NCBI RefSeq assembly: GCF_021462225.1 | Contig: NC_061797.1 | Span: 24,823,093 to 24,887,092 of the forward strand | Reading direction: 5' to 3' | Source: Girardinichthys multiradiatus | Taxonomy: Eukaryota > Chordata > Actinopteri > Cyprinodontiformes > Goodeidae | Length of the DNA: 64,000 nt | Shown here: in pieces, positions 1 through 13,193 of the stretch | Numbering within the stretch: position 1 is the stretch's first letter | How the letters are laid out: every line of letters starts with the position of its first letter | Notes under the pieces: model-generated | Databases searched by the model: none | Seen by the model: only the letters and a program-made list of their open reading frames with translations | What the model was told of the DNA's origin: nothing | Program-made: the position numbers and the translations under genes

Positions 1-345
1 TACACACAGCAAGACTGGTGAAAGATTGGTTTGATGAACATGAAAGTGAAGTTGAACATCTCCCATGGCCTGCACAGTCACCAGATCTAAATATTATTGA
101 GCCACTTTGGGGTGTTTTGGAGGAGCGAGTCAGGAAACATTTTCCTCCACCAGTATCACGTAGTGACCTGGCCAATATCCTGCAAGAAGAATGGCTTAAA
201 ATCCCTCTGACCACTGTGCAGGACTTGTATATGTCATTTCCAAGACGAATTGACGCTGTATTGGCCGCAAAAGGAGGCCCTACACCATACTAATAAATTA
301 TTGTGGTCTAAAACCAGGTGTTTCAGTTTCATTGTCCAACCTCTG
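1..345 (+). pseudogene. Tc1-like transposase 3' end and right TIR (family A), cut by window edge
   Basis: This is the C-terminal part of a Tc1/mariner DDE transposase, the nuclear enzyme that cuts and pastes the element at TA sites. The frame is open from about base 3 to the stop at 291-293. It starts inside the HTAR-like segment that follows the second catalytic Asp and carries the hallmark WPAQSPDLN followed by IIEPLW, which holds the catalytic Glu, and it ends with the usual PRRIDAVLAAKGG tail. Counting back from HTAR, the D-to-E spacing would be 36 residues if the usual DNAPxH lies just outside the window; that is inference. The right TIR ends at 345 (..GTCCAACCTCTG) and is followed by TA. 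Its reverse complement matches the TIR that opens the fragment at 49158, so both belong to one family. Confidence 0.85.
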
Positions 346-348
346 TAA

Positions 349-1320
349 AGTACAGACAGTTATGCAATCCCCAAAAAGGTCAGGCCAAAGGGCAGACTTC
401 TCAGAGCGGATCAAACATATCAGATGCCTTTATGTGGCAGAATCAGACACAAACAAAAATACCTGCATTAAAATCACTGGTAAGCTTGTGGAACAGATCC
501 TATTGTGGTTACTGTATGTAGCAGCACAGGTTGTATGTTTAATTTAAAGCACTTAGGTGTATGGACCATTCAAAGTGTGAGCAGAGTACATGCCTCAGCA
601 GGTAGCCTCCTGAAATAGCAACTTTGATACTAATGGTGAACAGTACAGCCAGAGGCTTCTGACAAAATCATCCAAAGAGCCCGCTTTTTTCCTCTCCCTC
701 TTTCACATACAAAGACAGCCAAAGAAACACTCCATCACCGCAGGCTCTGGTTTCCTCTTGTTTTTCTTTTCTTTATTATTCAAAGCCACTTGATTTACTC
801 CTCTGTGCAGACAGACGCCACACAGCGAGGTTCCAGGTTGGCATCATGACCTCCCTTGGGGCGTCTCACTTGACAGAGGTTCACATTTCTGGTGGCCAAT
901 TTAGTTTGAGGGGGGGAAATAAAAGTCAAACGTGAAATGGGAGTCCCCTGGAGGTGCCTGCATTGTGGAAAAGGTTAGAGAAAGAAAGCTCTTCTTGTAT
1001 TTGCATTGGACAGAGGTGAGTGACACTGGAGAGAGTTCAGCACACAAACAGAAGTGGATGGAAGTGACATGATTTATTGTTTATACAAACATTTTCTTCT
1101 CTAATTTGTATGCCAATTTGTTTCCACTATAATCGCTTTATCTTCAGTTCATGTCTTCATTATTGCTCGTTGTACAATTTTTCATCCCTTTTTGTGGGTG
1201 TTCTGGCAGTAGAAATTGTAGTAAGTGCCCTAAATTACAAACAGTATTGTCCAAAGGTTTCAAACCACCTCTTCATCTTTTTTTCTTTCAACTTTTATCT
1301 TTTTGAAATTTAGTTCTTCC
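349..1320. other. No gene recognised
   Basis: Non-coding, AT-rich DNA. The short ORFs here lack domain features or codon structure that would support a gene. No repeat family was recognised. Confidence 0.5.
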
Positions 1321-1329
1321 ACAGTCTGG

Positions 1330-1990
1330 CAAGTAGCATAATACCTCCGGTGAGTTTTGATCTGCATCACTTTTGATGGGGTTTTGGGACTGCCAGAAAC
1401 TTGATGTCAGCCTGTTTCTTTGGGATTATTTTCCTACTGGAACACTTAAGTTGTTGCAAGTCACATGGAAATGAAGAATTTGAAGGCAGTCCACCTTTTT
1501 CACTAATGCAGCAACTTTGTACAATGCCCACACCACGATGCTACCACCACCATGCTTGACAGCTGGTACAGTATTATTAGTTTTGAAAGCCTCACCTTAA
1601 CTCCCCCAAATGTTTGTCTTGACCTTGCAGCCAAAAAGCCAAATCTTTAGCTTTTCTCCAGAAGCCATTTGGATTTTCCAGATTGGCAACTGCAACAATT
1701 TAGTCAAGCTTGAAGATGTCAATTTTAGGGCAAGGGCTTCTGTTTTGGTGTGTATCCTCTCAGTCTAATGTAAACCTTTCTTCACTCTTGACAGTGACAC
1801 TGGTGTTCTTATTGTTTTTAGTTCATGTCTTGGTAGGTCCAAGGTTACTTCTGAACATCCTAATAAACTTTCTTTCATCTGAGGACAGACGGTTTAGGTA
1901 TCCAAATAGAGAACCAGTCAATCTATTGAGTAATATCAAAACCAAATAGAAAATATCAGCTGCACTTAATCATGCTACCCAACAAGACGT
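1330..1990 (-). mobile_element. Degenerate Tc1/mariner-like relic
   Basis: Read on the minus strand, this stretch resembles the middle of a fish Tc1/mariner transposase gene. Around 1540-1562 it decodes to a V-K-H-G-G-G type motif, typical of the loop between the first two catalytic Asp residues. Weaker family-like text continues on both sides. No frame stays open and no TIRs are clear. The assignment rests on recognising family-typical wording and is approximate at both ends. Confidence 0.55.
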
Positions 1991-2714
1991 TGACAGGCCT
2001 TGAACATGTCAGGTTAAAATGTTATTCTAGAACCCTGAAGATTTAGGTGAATGTATAGTATGTGTATATTGGAACTGGTAACCCTGTGTGGGTTAGAGAA
2101 AATCCAAATATAAATTAAAAGTGTACCCAATTATTATTTTTGCACATTATCTCTTTTGTATGTTATATAACCATTCCACTCTGGATAAAGTAGAGTTTTT
2201 AAATAATAAAAAGCCCCAAAATAATTTTACATAGGAAGTTTAAGAAGTGTACATATTAGATTAGAATAAAATTATCTATCCCCAAGATTTCAGCAACATG
2301 AAGCAAATGCAAGTCCAATTTTACTAATGACCACTAAGTGATGACACAAACATATTTGTGCCGACATTTTAGGGTCTACAAGTTAAAATATTTTTGCCCA
2401 AGTCTAATGTTATTTTGTCTGTAGAAACATTACTACAAAGATGGAGAAATTGATGTATGCTTCCACAATGCCAAATTCTCCCTCTTCTCCAGACATTCTC
2501 TCTTTTGGCTCCACTATTGCCAATATAACAAATTAAGAGGTGGAGTTTCTCATCTAAAACAGCAGCTCACAAATCAATATGTAATGTGATTTAAACATTA
2601 TCAAGTTTTAGGGCTCAGTAATGTTAGCCATGGGTTATAACATGGACGAACATGGACTCTGAACTGTACACCCAAAGGCCTGTATGTACTTTTCCACACC
2701 TTTCATTGTCACAT
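1991..2714. other. No gene recognised
   Basis: AT-rich non-coding sequence. I see no coding potential, RNA gene or clear repeat. Confidence 0.5.
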
Positions 2715-2782
2715 TAACTTACCTATTAACCTATTATACCTATTACCTATTAACTTGCCTAGCCCAGCCCAGCCCAGCCCAG
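2715..2782. repeat. Short simple repeats: CCTATTA-type then (AGCCC)n
   Basis: Several degenerate copies of a CCTATTAAC-like unit (about 2718-2758) run directly into four copies of AGCCC (about 2761-2780). Confidence 0.7.
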
Positions 2783-3124
2783 GAAGAGGAGGAGTCATAG
2801 CTGACTCCCCATGATGTCACAGTTTGAACAAAACGCCATGTTCCAACATGGTGGCCTCTTTATTCCGTGTTGTGTTTTAAAGTTAAGACAAACTTTATTT
2901 AAACATTGCTTTTTTAAACACAGATCGGCCAAAATGCTCTGTCAACTCCTATGCATTTTAATTCTTTTATTAATGGTATTTTATTTGTGACTTTAAGGGA
3001 GCGATAGCATGCTATGCCTTTCCGGTGGTAGCTGAAACCGCTAACGGCTAGCACTAGCTAAGTAAGGGGTAACACATAACTCACCGCCATCTTATGAGTC
3101 AGTAGGCTTTGTTGTCACCAGGTG
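2783..3124. other. Unclassified, possibly repetitive sequence
   Basis: No gene seen. The block holds short GC-richer patches (for example GCTAACGGCTAGCACTAGCT near 3040-3060) unlike the AT-rich flanks. With the tandem duplication that follows it may be part of an old LTR-like or DNA element, but no termini were found. Confidence 0.3.
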
Positions 3125-3360
3125 AGCGCCAGTTAAAGATCCTTTATCCAGAAAGGTTTTTAGTTTCCATTTAAGGAAATAATATTTCCCTAAATATTAT
3201 TGTACTAAATGCAATAGCTAATTAAACTCCAATTAAAGATAATTTCTCCAGAAAGCTTTTTGGTTCTTATTCAAAGTAATATTTCCTTAAATATTTTAAT
3301 ATTTCCTTAACAATATTTCTTTAAATATTATTGTACTAAATAAAGGCAGCTAATTAAACA
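3125..3360. repeat. AT-rich imperfect tandem duplication, about 110-bp unit
   Basis: Two adjacent diverged copies run from about 3132-3228 and 3230-3358. Each begins with a TTAAAGAT..CCAGAAAG segment, continues through repeated ATATTTCC/TTAAATATT motifs, and ends in TATTGTACTAAAT..AGCTAATTAAAC. The second copy is longer because of an extra internal ATATTTCCTTAA unit. A third, weaker start (TCCAGAAGGTTGG) lies near 3379. Confidence 0.65.
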
Positions 3361-4739
3361 CTATTGAGACTTAGTCATCCAGAAGGTTGGTTAATTCAGC
3401 AAATCAATCTTTGAAGTGTTATTTTATTAGAATAATGTTTTATCTGATGTTGCAGTGTGATTGGTGGTTTAAAGGTATTACCTAAGTTAGTTCCAAGACT
3501 AACTTAACCTCATTTCCAGATTCCTCAAGATAATCCTCAGTTCTCAAACATAAATAACACTGAATGTTAATGTCGCATAATTTTATTGGTTGTGGTTTTT
3601 TAACCATCTTTGATTCACTTGTTCATATTGTATATAATTAATTGGTCTTACTTATTCTTTAATTTTGCTTGGTAGTTTTAGTTGGTTTGTTCTAGTATAA
3701 TAAAGTCTGTGTTGACTGAAATATTTTTGACGTTGAGTTGACTTATTTTGGTAAATAAATTCTTTTATTTTAAGAAATTGTGTGAATTATTCCATATGTG
3801 TGCCGGGTTTGCTAATCAGTAATGTCAGAGCTTGGCTCCTCCCTTTCACTATTGTTCTAATACCACTGCCTTATTGGGCTGGTATTCACAGGACAACACT
3901 TAACAGACCGAATTATTATTCACTAAAATATTAATACTAAGTATGAAAAACTATAGTCATAATGATAATCACAGCAATAACAACACTCACATTTATTTGG
4001 TTTAAGTTGAAAAATATTACTGCCCTTTTTGGTGCTGTGCTCCAAAGAGAAAGTATTGCACAACCTGCCCTTTTTTGCGGAGAACCTGAAAAAAGGCTCC
4101 CTTATAGAGCTACAACAGAAAGCTAGAGACTTCTTATCCACTAAATCACTAAAATAAAACAAACTTTATATGACAGTAGACGTAAAACCTGACCATTCAC
4201 ATTACATTAACCTATATGTTGCGTTACAACCACGATCTGCCTCACTGGGGGCAAAGTAATTTTGCTGCCATAGAAACAAAGGAAAGGGGCTGCTGAGGAT
4301 CCAGCCTGTCTCATTAGATGCGGCTGCTTCTTCTTCTGAGCTCACATGAAATGAGACGGATGTCAAACTGATACATTAACCCAGTCATCATTTCATTTTC
4401 TGAAAAATGTGTCATACAGAAATATGTAGGAGTCAGGGTTTCCATTCTTGAACACAAACAGCCAAAAATGTAAATGTATGTAAATATAAAAAAATAAAAA
4501 AATTGTTTAACTTCAGACCGAAATGTGCTTTACGTTAAAGGTAATACAGATTTAGAGTAAGAAAAATAAAATGATGCTGGGACCTGAATGAAATGTCTTT
4601 ACCATATGTTGTAGAAAGAGTATTAATTAAGGTCACTTTTCTGCGCTACTCAGTGACTTTTGCTTGAATAATATCTGCTTGGCCCCAACAACAGAACTCT
4701 CTAAATTCTGAACTTCACGACAAAGAGACCACAGTCAAT
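3361..4739. other. No gene recognised
   Basis: Non-coding AT-rich sequence. A 79-codon minus frame at 3923-4162 has no recognisable protein features and is probably chance. Confidence 0.5.
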
Positions 4740-5690
4740 CCGTATTGAAATACAATTATCTCTAACCCCGTGATGCTGTGCCCTGGGGCCCCTCAAGGTT
4801 GTGTGACCGGTCCACTGCTGTTCACCCTATTCACACACGACTGTGCGTCTAAACATGAATAAAACATCATCATTAAATCTGTAGATGATACCACTGTAGC
4901 GGGACTCATTCATGGGTTAACTATTTTTTGAACATATACAAAGTTGAACAGCTAAAACACCAGTTCAGGGACAACAGCCTGGTGCACAACAGCAGCAAAA
5001 TAAAGGAGATGATCATTGATCACTGTGACCATAACTCAAGATTATACCATTACCAACTGTCAGCAACCGTGTAGCAGAGAGACTCAATAGCATTAAGTTC
5101 ATCTGAGTGCAGATCTCTGAAGACCAGAAGCAGAAGAACAATGGGATCTCAGCAGACATCGCTTGCTGAGAAAACTAAAATAAAAATCCTCACAGCATTC
5201 CACAGAGCTGTGTTGGAAAATAAGTTGACATACTGCTGCTCTAAGTGGTACTTGCAAGAAGACCCTGCAGAAGATCATGAGCAGGCCTTAAAGGGTTACT
5301 GAAGAGTCCCTGTCCTCTGTCCAGGTTGTGCTGCAAAGCTGCTGAATGAACAAAGCTCTGAACATTGTCATACCCTCCTAACACCCTCTCCCTTTTGAAC
5401 CATTGCCATCAGCACCACAACATCAAAAACAGAATTACGAGCCTGCTGCACAGCTTTCTGCCCCAAGCTGTTACACAGCTGAACTGCTGTTAAGATAATC
5501 TACTTTGCATATATTATTGCACTTCTTCTGTAGTTTTTCTGCTTGCATCTTTATTTATTTGTATTTTCTGCTATTTAATTAATTATTCTGGAAGGTATTA
5601 TGTTATAAATCCCAGAGAAACGCTGTTTCATTTTGTTGTTGCTATTAAGTGCACAATGACATGACAATAAATCATCTTGATTTGACCTTT
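4740..5690 (+). pseudogene. 3' fragment of a non-LTR retrotransposon reverse transcriptase (Rex/CR1-like)
   Basis: Such an enzyme would copy LINE RNA into DNA at a nicked target. The decayed reading contains a G-A-P-Q-G-C-V type motif near 4780-4800, then a SPLL/F-T-L-F-T-H-D-C segment, then an I-I-K-x-x-D-D-T-T-V-x-G-L-I stretch (about 4868-4905) that corresponds to the RT active-site F/YADD box. Further 3' there is family-like text for the thumb and C-terminal region. The end at about 5660-5690 carries a short ATGACAATAAATC tail of the kind that ends fish LINEs. Multiple stops and frameshifts are present. The Rex versus L2 assignment is not secure. Confidence 0.6.
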
Positions 5691-7937
5691 TACTCTCTTC
5701 CTCTGAGGGCATTGTTTTTGCTGTCAGACTCTACCAAACTCCATGAAGTTTTCTGCTGGATAATAAACAAAAACATCTTCCAGTCTGTTCTTGCTGTTTC
5801 TGCCATAATATAAAAAAACCAGAAAATAATTAAAAAACATCAGAGTAACAAGGGGAACACAGCATGTGATAAGAATTAAATGAAAGCTGAAAGCTTATAT
5901 GCAAACAGTATAATGAACTGAACTGAAGCATCTTACACAGAAACACCACTGGATTTACAACCAGCTAGTCTGATTTGATCAATAGAATTAATTAAATTGA
6001 TCCAAAAAGGCTCATCCTTATAATAATTTATTCTTTATTGATGGTTACCTACGTAGTGGTGAACAAACACTTCTATTAATGTAGGGTACACAGACATCTA
6101 CAAAGAAGTGAAAGTGACAGCAAAAGTCATCTCCAACCAGCTGTGGCATATTAAATCTTTACCGAAAGTTGAGAGCAAAACAGAATAATAATCCTGATTT
6201 TCAGCCAATACTCCCACCATTTTCATTTTTCTTAACCATCATGCCCTCTTTAGCCATTGTCTCCCCTCATCTTATCTGTTCATCCCCTCTGGTAATTTGT
6301 TGTTTGCCTCCTCTCCTTCCCCCTCCTTCTGTGTCCATTTGAGAAATGCTGACCAGCAACACTCTCTACTGTGGCCAATCAATATCACACAGAGGACAGC
6401 AGACTGCTGGACATACTAATATGAGGACACTTCCAGTGATGTATGCAGACAGACATCCCTTAAGCCACTTTACCAAAGATCTCTTACACACACGGCACGC
6501 ACATACACAGCCGACAAACCGAGAGTGATCGATTCATTTAATCTAATGTGAAAAGCTCCATATGACCCTGTGTTAAATAAGGCCCTCTCACTTTCATGCT
6601 ACTGCTGAGGAAGCCGTAGATCATCGCTTCATCTATCTATAGAGTCAACATTGATCTTGCCCGCCCTTCCTGCCTGACATTACAAATGCATACAGCCACA
6701 GGATGATGTAACTTGAAGGGCAGAGAGCATGTCATTATGCAGAGGGCTCCCCATCTTTAAAAATTTAATGAATCACAGTGATCAAGATTAAACCTATATG
6801 GAACTCAAAAGTTGTGGCCTGTAGATTTGCTGCTGGGTAATGGCAAATGCAATTAGGTATGTCCCAGATGTCAGGAAAGACCTTTTAGACACGTATTAAC
6901 AGCAGCATTGTAATGCTGAACACGCAAGGCAGGAGGTTTGGGATTTTTATGCTAATTTAAATAGAGCAGGCTTACTAGAAATGCAGGCTTCAAAGTCTGA
7001 ATTGTCAATTTTACCTACACAGTGTTGCACATTCCCAAAAAATGTCACCCGAATGTTTTAATTAAACAGTCACAATAATCAGGCACTTTGCCACGTAAAG
7101 AAACTCCATGAGCAAAATGTTGTCTATACTTCAGCAGTTTGGAAAGTTATTTAAGTTTAAACAGAACAAAATTACTGCCACAATGAGAAATCCTACAAAA
7201 AATAATGTAACTAAAGTTTAGTTTAGCTTTGATTCACATTGTAACTGAAACACCCAGCAGGCATTTCATGGTGACAGCAATGTTCTCCCTAATGGTACAA
7301 TGCACTCGTCAACACAGCAAAAACTGCTGAGGATCAAGCCCTATCCTTCAGCCCACATGACTCAAAAGCTCGACTGTCAGTTTTCCGGTGTCAGAATTTA
7401 AGCGACACTCCCACAGGTCCTGTGTCCATGCCCAGCTGGGTCAGAATTTTTGGCAGCTTTTGAATGCAAACACTGAATGCCAGAGGACCAGAGAGGCAGA
7501 AAACGTTCTTTATCTTGAGAAAAAACTAAATCCTGATGAAAACGTCACTCTGTCAATTGTTTGACCTGCACCACAGAGGAATTAGAATAGTGAGCAGAAG
7601 TCTTGCTCACAGAACATTTCATGTCTGCAGATGACAGAGTGCTTGTCAGGCTGAATGAAATATAGTCAAAGGTCACATCAACAACTGACAAGGGCTGTGC
7701 ACCATATGATTTTCTAATTCAATACTAACGTTTAGGATTTTGGAAGTACTTTAAAGTGAAATAACTCACTGTTTCACATTGTAGGTTTTCATTTAATCAC
7801 ATTTAATATCACATTAAACGAAATATGTGAAACACAAGAATGGATGTGGCCCTTCATATTTGATAGATCTAATTAAACTCTAAAAGGTTTTATCAACTTA
7901 CATTATGCAAACGAATGCATGATACCTAGTGGTGAAA
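5691..7937. other. No gene recognised
   Basis: Long non-coding stretch. The ORFs here are short (60 codons or fewer) and featureless. No RNA gene or classified repeat seen. Confidence 0.5.
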
Positions 7938-8864
7938 CAGTGTCTTGCAAAAGTCACATGTTTTCACATTAGATTTTACAAGGTAGACCAACAACAAAGT
8001 AGTACGTAATGTAAAGAGTAAGGATTAGGAGGCACACATTTCTAAAAATTACACATTTGTGCTCAACCCTCATTGCCTCTGATACCCCTACAATCAGTTC
8101 AACCAACTGTCCTCTTAATTCACCAAATTAGTAAATAAAGTCCACCTATGGATAATTTATTCTCTCTCAATACAGCTGTTTTTCCGTGAAGGCCTCGGGA
8201 GTTTGTCATTGAACATTATTGAACAAACAAACTTTATGGGAGAGTGGTAAGAAAAAAAGACATTGTTGAAAGAAAGCCATAAGAAGCCCTGTTTGATCTA
8301 CGTCACAAGACATGTAGGGGACACAGCAAACATGTAGACGAAGGCACTCTGGTCAGATGAGACCAAACCTGAACTCTTGGGCTGACATGCAAAACTCTAT
8401 GCATTGTGCAGCATGAACACTGCACATCACCCTGAACACACCATCCTCTCTACAAAACATGCATCATGTCAAGGAGATGCTTTTCTTCAGCAGTGACAGA
8501 GAAGATGGTCAGAGAAGATGGACAAAGCTAAATACAGGTAAATCCTCAAAGAAAACCTGATGGAGGCGGCAAAAGACACAAGACAATAAAGACAGAGTTA
8601 CAAGGGAATGGTTTAGATTAAATGATATTCAATTGAGAATTTGTTGCAAGACTTGACAACTGATGTTTTTGTCTTTTGCAGACAAAAGGCAAAAATTTTA
8701 ATCTTTGCCAAATGAAATATGGTTGTACAAAGCATTGCTTCAGGTGGCTGTATACAAATGCATCTTGTTTTTTTTTAATGTACTTAATAAAGTACAAAAA
8801 AATTGTAACATTATGTTTAAATAACATAATGTTTAAATAATATGAATACTTTTGCAAGGTAACG
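7938..8864 (+). mobile_element. Internally deleted Tc1-like element (TIR CAGTGTCTTGCAAAAGT)
   Basis: The left end begins CAGTGTCTTGCAAAAGT at 7938. The right end is its imperfect inverse, ATACTTTTGCAAGGTAAC, at about 8846-8863. Between them are scattered pieces of a common fish Tc1 transposase gene: a GGGAGAGTGGTAAGAA..AAAGCCATAAGAAG segment (about 8239-8290), a GTCAGATGAGACCAAA segment holding the first catalytic Asp region (about 8351-8367), and a GGAATGGTTTAGAT segment near 8606. Large parts of the gene are missing and stops are frequent. The element is about 0.93 kb; relatives of this type are usually about 1.6 kb. Confidence 0.75.
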
Positions 8865-11800
8865 CAATAAAACCTATAAAATACTAAATAAAATAAAATA
8901 AGTGTTTTAAAGCCTCCTCTGGCTACATGAAACCCTGACAAATGCATATTTGCATTAGTTTTGATTGAGTTAATGACTTAATCAGTATCATTTATGGTGG
9001 GAGTAGATCAAATCAACAAATTTTGACTATGTTTTTATTTCTAACAATAATAATTAAGATTAAATCAACAATGGACTTAAATAACTGAAATAAGACCTGA
9101 TGTCGCAGGCACACAAGAGGTCAGGGTACAGGCCCACAAATATAACACTGACCACTTTCAGCAAACTGTTTCAACTCAGCTAAGAAGAGGAACTTATGTG
9201 TGGAAGGTTTCATGTCTTTGTGCCTGAAAAACATGGGATGAACAGAATGAGTTATAGGGTGTTTGCAGACACTCCTGTCTATACAAAGAAAATATATTCC
9301 TCTAATCGGAGCACCCTGCTCCTTGCTGTCAAACCATTCAGTCATCTATCATTTAGCTCATCCATGTCCTGCCTTACATTTATCACTGCAATTTCTCTTT
9401 TACCTTTTGTTGTCAGCTGTGTTTTAAGGAGATGCAATCACAGGTTTGCGACCACCAGGGAGGCAGACGAACAGGACGTTTGACACACCTTGGAACAGGT
9501 CAGAGAAGGTTGAAAGTCTTTTATACTTTTGAAACCTTGTTTCTGCCTAAACATGACTTGGCTAATGCAGACCACACCTCTTTGTAAAGGTCAGTTAAAA
9601 AAATACTGTTTCTGTTGGTGTTCCAATGCCTGTTTTTCTCCACAATCCAAGTCTTGTTCTCATGCCACGTAGTGAGTTTTGCTTTTTGCAAGTTTGCTTT
9701 TTATTTTTATTAAACCTCCTCTAATCACCATGCTACTCCAACCTGCCTGCCTGCCTGTCCGCTTGTTTGCATTTGGGTTCTACTTCAAGGGTCATTCCTG
9801 ACAAAGGTTGAACCGTTGCAGGCATTTATTTAAGCTCTCCCTGAAACTTATGTATATGTTCATGCTGACCTGTTCTGACAAGCTAAGGGATAAAGTCAAA
9901 ATGTGTCACAAGATCAAGATGAAGCATGAGCAGAAACAACCAGTCAGAGAAAGACACCTTACAACTTAGCATGATATAGAAGAAAGATTTTATTTTACTC
10001 AACAGTGAATTACATGTTGGCAGCTACTTTGCATTATAGGACATGTACAGCTGCTATCGGCCTTTATTGAATGAATAATAAAAATAAATAAATCAGAAAC
10101 TTGACCATATATTTTTCAAGTTAACTCTCCTGTTGCATTTTTGTTTTGTTTTGTTTTTCCATCACAAAATATAGCTGCCAGCTAAAGAGAGGGGACATTA
10201 TACGGCACATTGTTTCTTCCATCTATTATTAATGCTTCAAAGTTTCACTTGTGGACATGCTGTGGTAGTGCACAGCAGGGAAAGAGAGTGGATGCTAATG
10301 TATTTATGCAACATGCCCTGAGCAGCCGATACTGATGCACAAAGTGAGGGGACAGTAAGACGAAACGGATACTCAGGTCACTTTTTACTCTGCATCTGTA
10401 GCTTTGATAGAAACCTAACAGATGAAATTAGAGTCAGTGTCTGAATGTTTTTGACCTCGGCTGAATATTGCACTGACAAAAACACTTACAGTTCACTGAG
10501 AATTGATGTTACTATATAGTATCTTGGCCAGAACGGAGGAATATTAAGATAAATTGAAGAGCGGGAGTTTCCTTTTCAGGTATCTGCGTGCTGTTCTTGC
10601 TGACTGGTGGTCAAATCTGACTATTGGAGTTTGACTCTGCACAAATCTCCCTGTCATTGATGTCTAAAGCAGTCTCTGCAAACATCAGGAACTGTTATGA
10701 ATTTAATATTTGGTGATAGATTAAGAAAAAAAGACCCCCCTCCCCCTCTCCTACTTTTGTAAAAACTGTATAAAATAGCATGTGACAAGGAGAATTTATC
10801 TTTTAAATAGGTCGAGACTGATAAAAATAATATATTTTATCTAATGAGATTGATATAATTTGTAGAATGTAAATATAACTAAGCAGCCAAGCAAATGCAA
10901 CAGTTAGTTACCTGTTTTATGAGGGCTATTGTTTTTCTACCTACTGATGCTAACCATGCCTCGTGTGTGAGACATTATCTGTATTCATTATCTACAGCAG
11001 ACAGCTGAGAAATGGCTCATTAATAGAATAAAAGAACAATAATGAGACATCCGTCACAAAAGAAGTCCACTGCATGATTTTCGCAGGGATTTGTCAGCCT
11101 GATGTTTGTTGAAAGAGAACTAAGTTGGCTCTTTGTGAGCCTCTTATAATGAATGGAGATAGACTGCAGCTCATGACCAAAGATCTTTGTATGATTGCTT
11201 TACAAATAAATATTTTATCCATAGTGTCTAAAATCCCAATGCACAAGTCCAACTTAAGAGGGCTCTTGGAGGTTCTTAGAGTAAGATATATGACATTGTG
11301 CGATATAAGATTTTTTAAGTAGTAAGAAAAAGCACAGAAAGGTGTTAGAAAATGATTCTGGGCTGCCGAGGTAGATCTGCATGGACACATGATATAGGCT
11401 TATACTATCACATTACTTATTTGTTATGCATATTTATGACAGTTATAAAAATGGTTACCTGTGTGTATTACATCACAATCAAGAGACAGTCATTAAATGG
11501 CATATACAGGCACGTAACGTATATGATCACATTAATTACATTTTTATCTGAAACTGACCCAAAAAGGCAGCAGTTCACCATTAATCAAATACAACAAGAG
11601 TGAAAATATTCCAGCTTTGATGCTTTGACTTGACACACCCAAGATCCCAAGCAAAAAGTGAATGGATGGGTGTTAGATGACATGAGGTATCAGAAAGCAG
11701 AATTTATCTAATATATACCATTGCAATATTTTAAGAAAGCACAATATCTACTCTGCACACTGGAAGTTTCCCATCATTGCTTTAAGGTTTTGGTTTTGAA

Positions 11801-12001
11801 GATGATAAAACAGAAAATGTCCCGTCTAGCTGCCAGCAACACTACAGGACAGCCCATCTGCTCATGCTTCAGTACTGTCTGCAAGGTAAGACGAACTCAT
11901 TTAGAACAGATGGCTCACAGCCAAATAGTATGCATCAGAGCACTCAGGTTATCTTTGAAAATTTATTAGACATTTTTGCCTGACTCTCAAAATTAAAAAC
12001 T
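8865..12001. other. No gene recognised
   Basis: AT-rich non-coding DNA. A plus ORF of 95 codons (9196-9483) and overlapping minus ORFs near 11.1-11.4 kb show no recognisable motifs and no supporting splice context. Confidence 0.45.
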
Positions 12002-12060
12002 GATAGGCAACATCCTGCCAGCAGTCAGTTTAACTGACTGCTGCCAGGATGTTTCCTATC
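12002..12060. repeat. Near-perfect 29-bp inverted repeat (hairpin)
   Basis: The arms 12002-12030 and 12032-12060 are reverse complements at 27 of 29 positions, separated by one base. A partial echo of the arm (ATCCTGCCAGCA, then CCTGCCAGGATGGCTGACTGC) follows at 12061-12109, giving a cluster of the same motif in both orientations. Confidence 0.85.
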
Positions 12061-13193
12061 ATCCTGCCAGCAATATGATAGCAATCCTGCCAGGATGGCT
12101 GACTGCTCCTGTGACTTTCTTTGCCGACCTCCTTCCCAATTAATAATGGATTACGCTGGAAACTCTCCCCTACCTAAACATGATCTTAAACTAGTCTTCT
12201 TCCAGTTCAGACAACAGGCAGGTTGATGAACAAATAGTGACTCCTTACAACAAGGCTCACCAGGCAACTCTCAATTAAGGCCATCTATTCTACAAAACAC
12301 CCACACTGAGCGTGCACAGACTCAAATACTCGCACAAACACACGCCAAGCACACTCAACGTGAAGAGGAAGGTTGGGGGTGGAAGAGAAGACATTACACT
12401 GTGAACATTTATTAAAGGAGACATCTACAGAGGGTCAAGACATGAAGGAAACAGAAGGGGGTAGAAAGATTTAGCAGAGCTTTGCAGAAAGCAGACTTTT
12501 ATCTGTTTGTCCGCGGACATGGCAGAAAAACCAGCCACACCAGGCGTGCATTAGCAATAGATTGGCGTGCTTTAACATCATAAACCGCTGGTGGCTTTCC
12601 CAAACAGCACACAGTCTGCATTTAACACAGAACACACACATGCACACAACACAAGCACACAGGTTTGCATGAATTAACCAGTGGGCCAAGCGCAGTTCTC
12701 AGCTCAATGGACAATCCCAGAGTTAGGGAGGCTTTTCAGATCCAAGCAGCTTACCTAATCATTTTATCAGATTAATACTTGTTATGAGAATAAATCAGTC
12801 ATAGACAGAAATAAGGAATGTGTTAAACTGTGCTCATGTGAAATAAACCAAGGAAATATTACATAACTAGAGGTTATTCTGTGTGAATGTGTGCTGTTGT
12901 ATTTGTGGTGTGGCGTGTAGAAGTGATAAATGTGAATGAAACTAACAGGAATTTTTAAAACTGCCTATGGACGTCACTGATATTTTCTCTGCATTTAAAC
13001 CACAGCAGCTCTATCTTAAGGTATTATTGCTACACTGAAAATGACTCTACATTTAAACTGTAAATAAATCCCTGGATGCAAACTGGTTCCACACTTGTTA
13101 ACATGTTACTAGTAAAACATGTAGAAGCGTGGAAAGTAATCATTAGCTGCAGATAGTATTTTATTTGGACGTGCTCTTATAACTGAGTCTTAC
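12061..13193. other. No gene recognised; probable downstream intron
   Basis: Non-coding sequence lying 3' of the minus-strand exon at 13194-13407, hence presumably intronic. No further exon was found here. Confidence 0.4.

Noticed and set aside
2783..3900. Solo LTR
   Set aside because: No TG..CA bounded unit with target duplication could be seen, so it was left unclassified.
8618..8947. 109-codon minus ORF
   Set aside because: It overlaps the decayed Tc1 element's 3' end and has no protein features.
9196..9483. 95-codon plus ORF with Cys residues
   Set aside because: No motif, no splice or promoter context, and it overlaps another ORF on the opposite strand.
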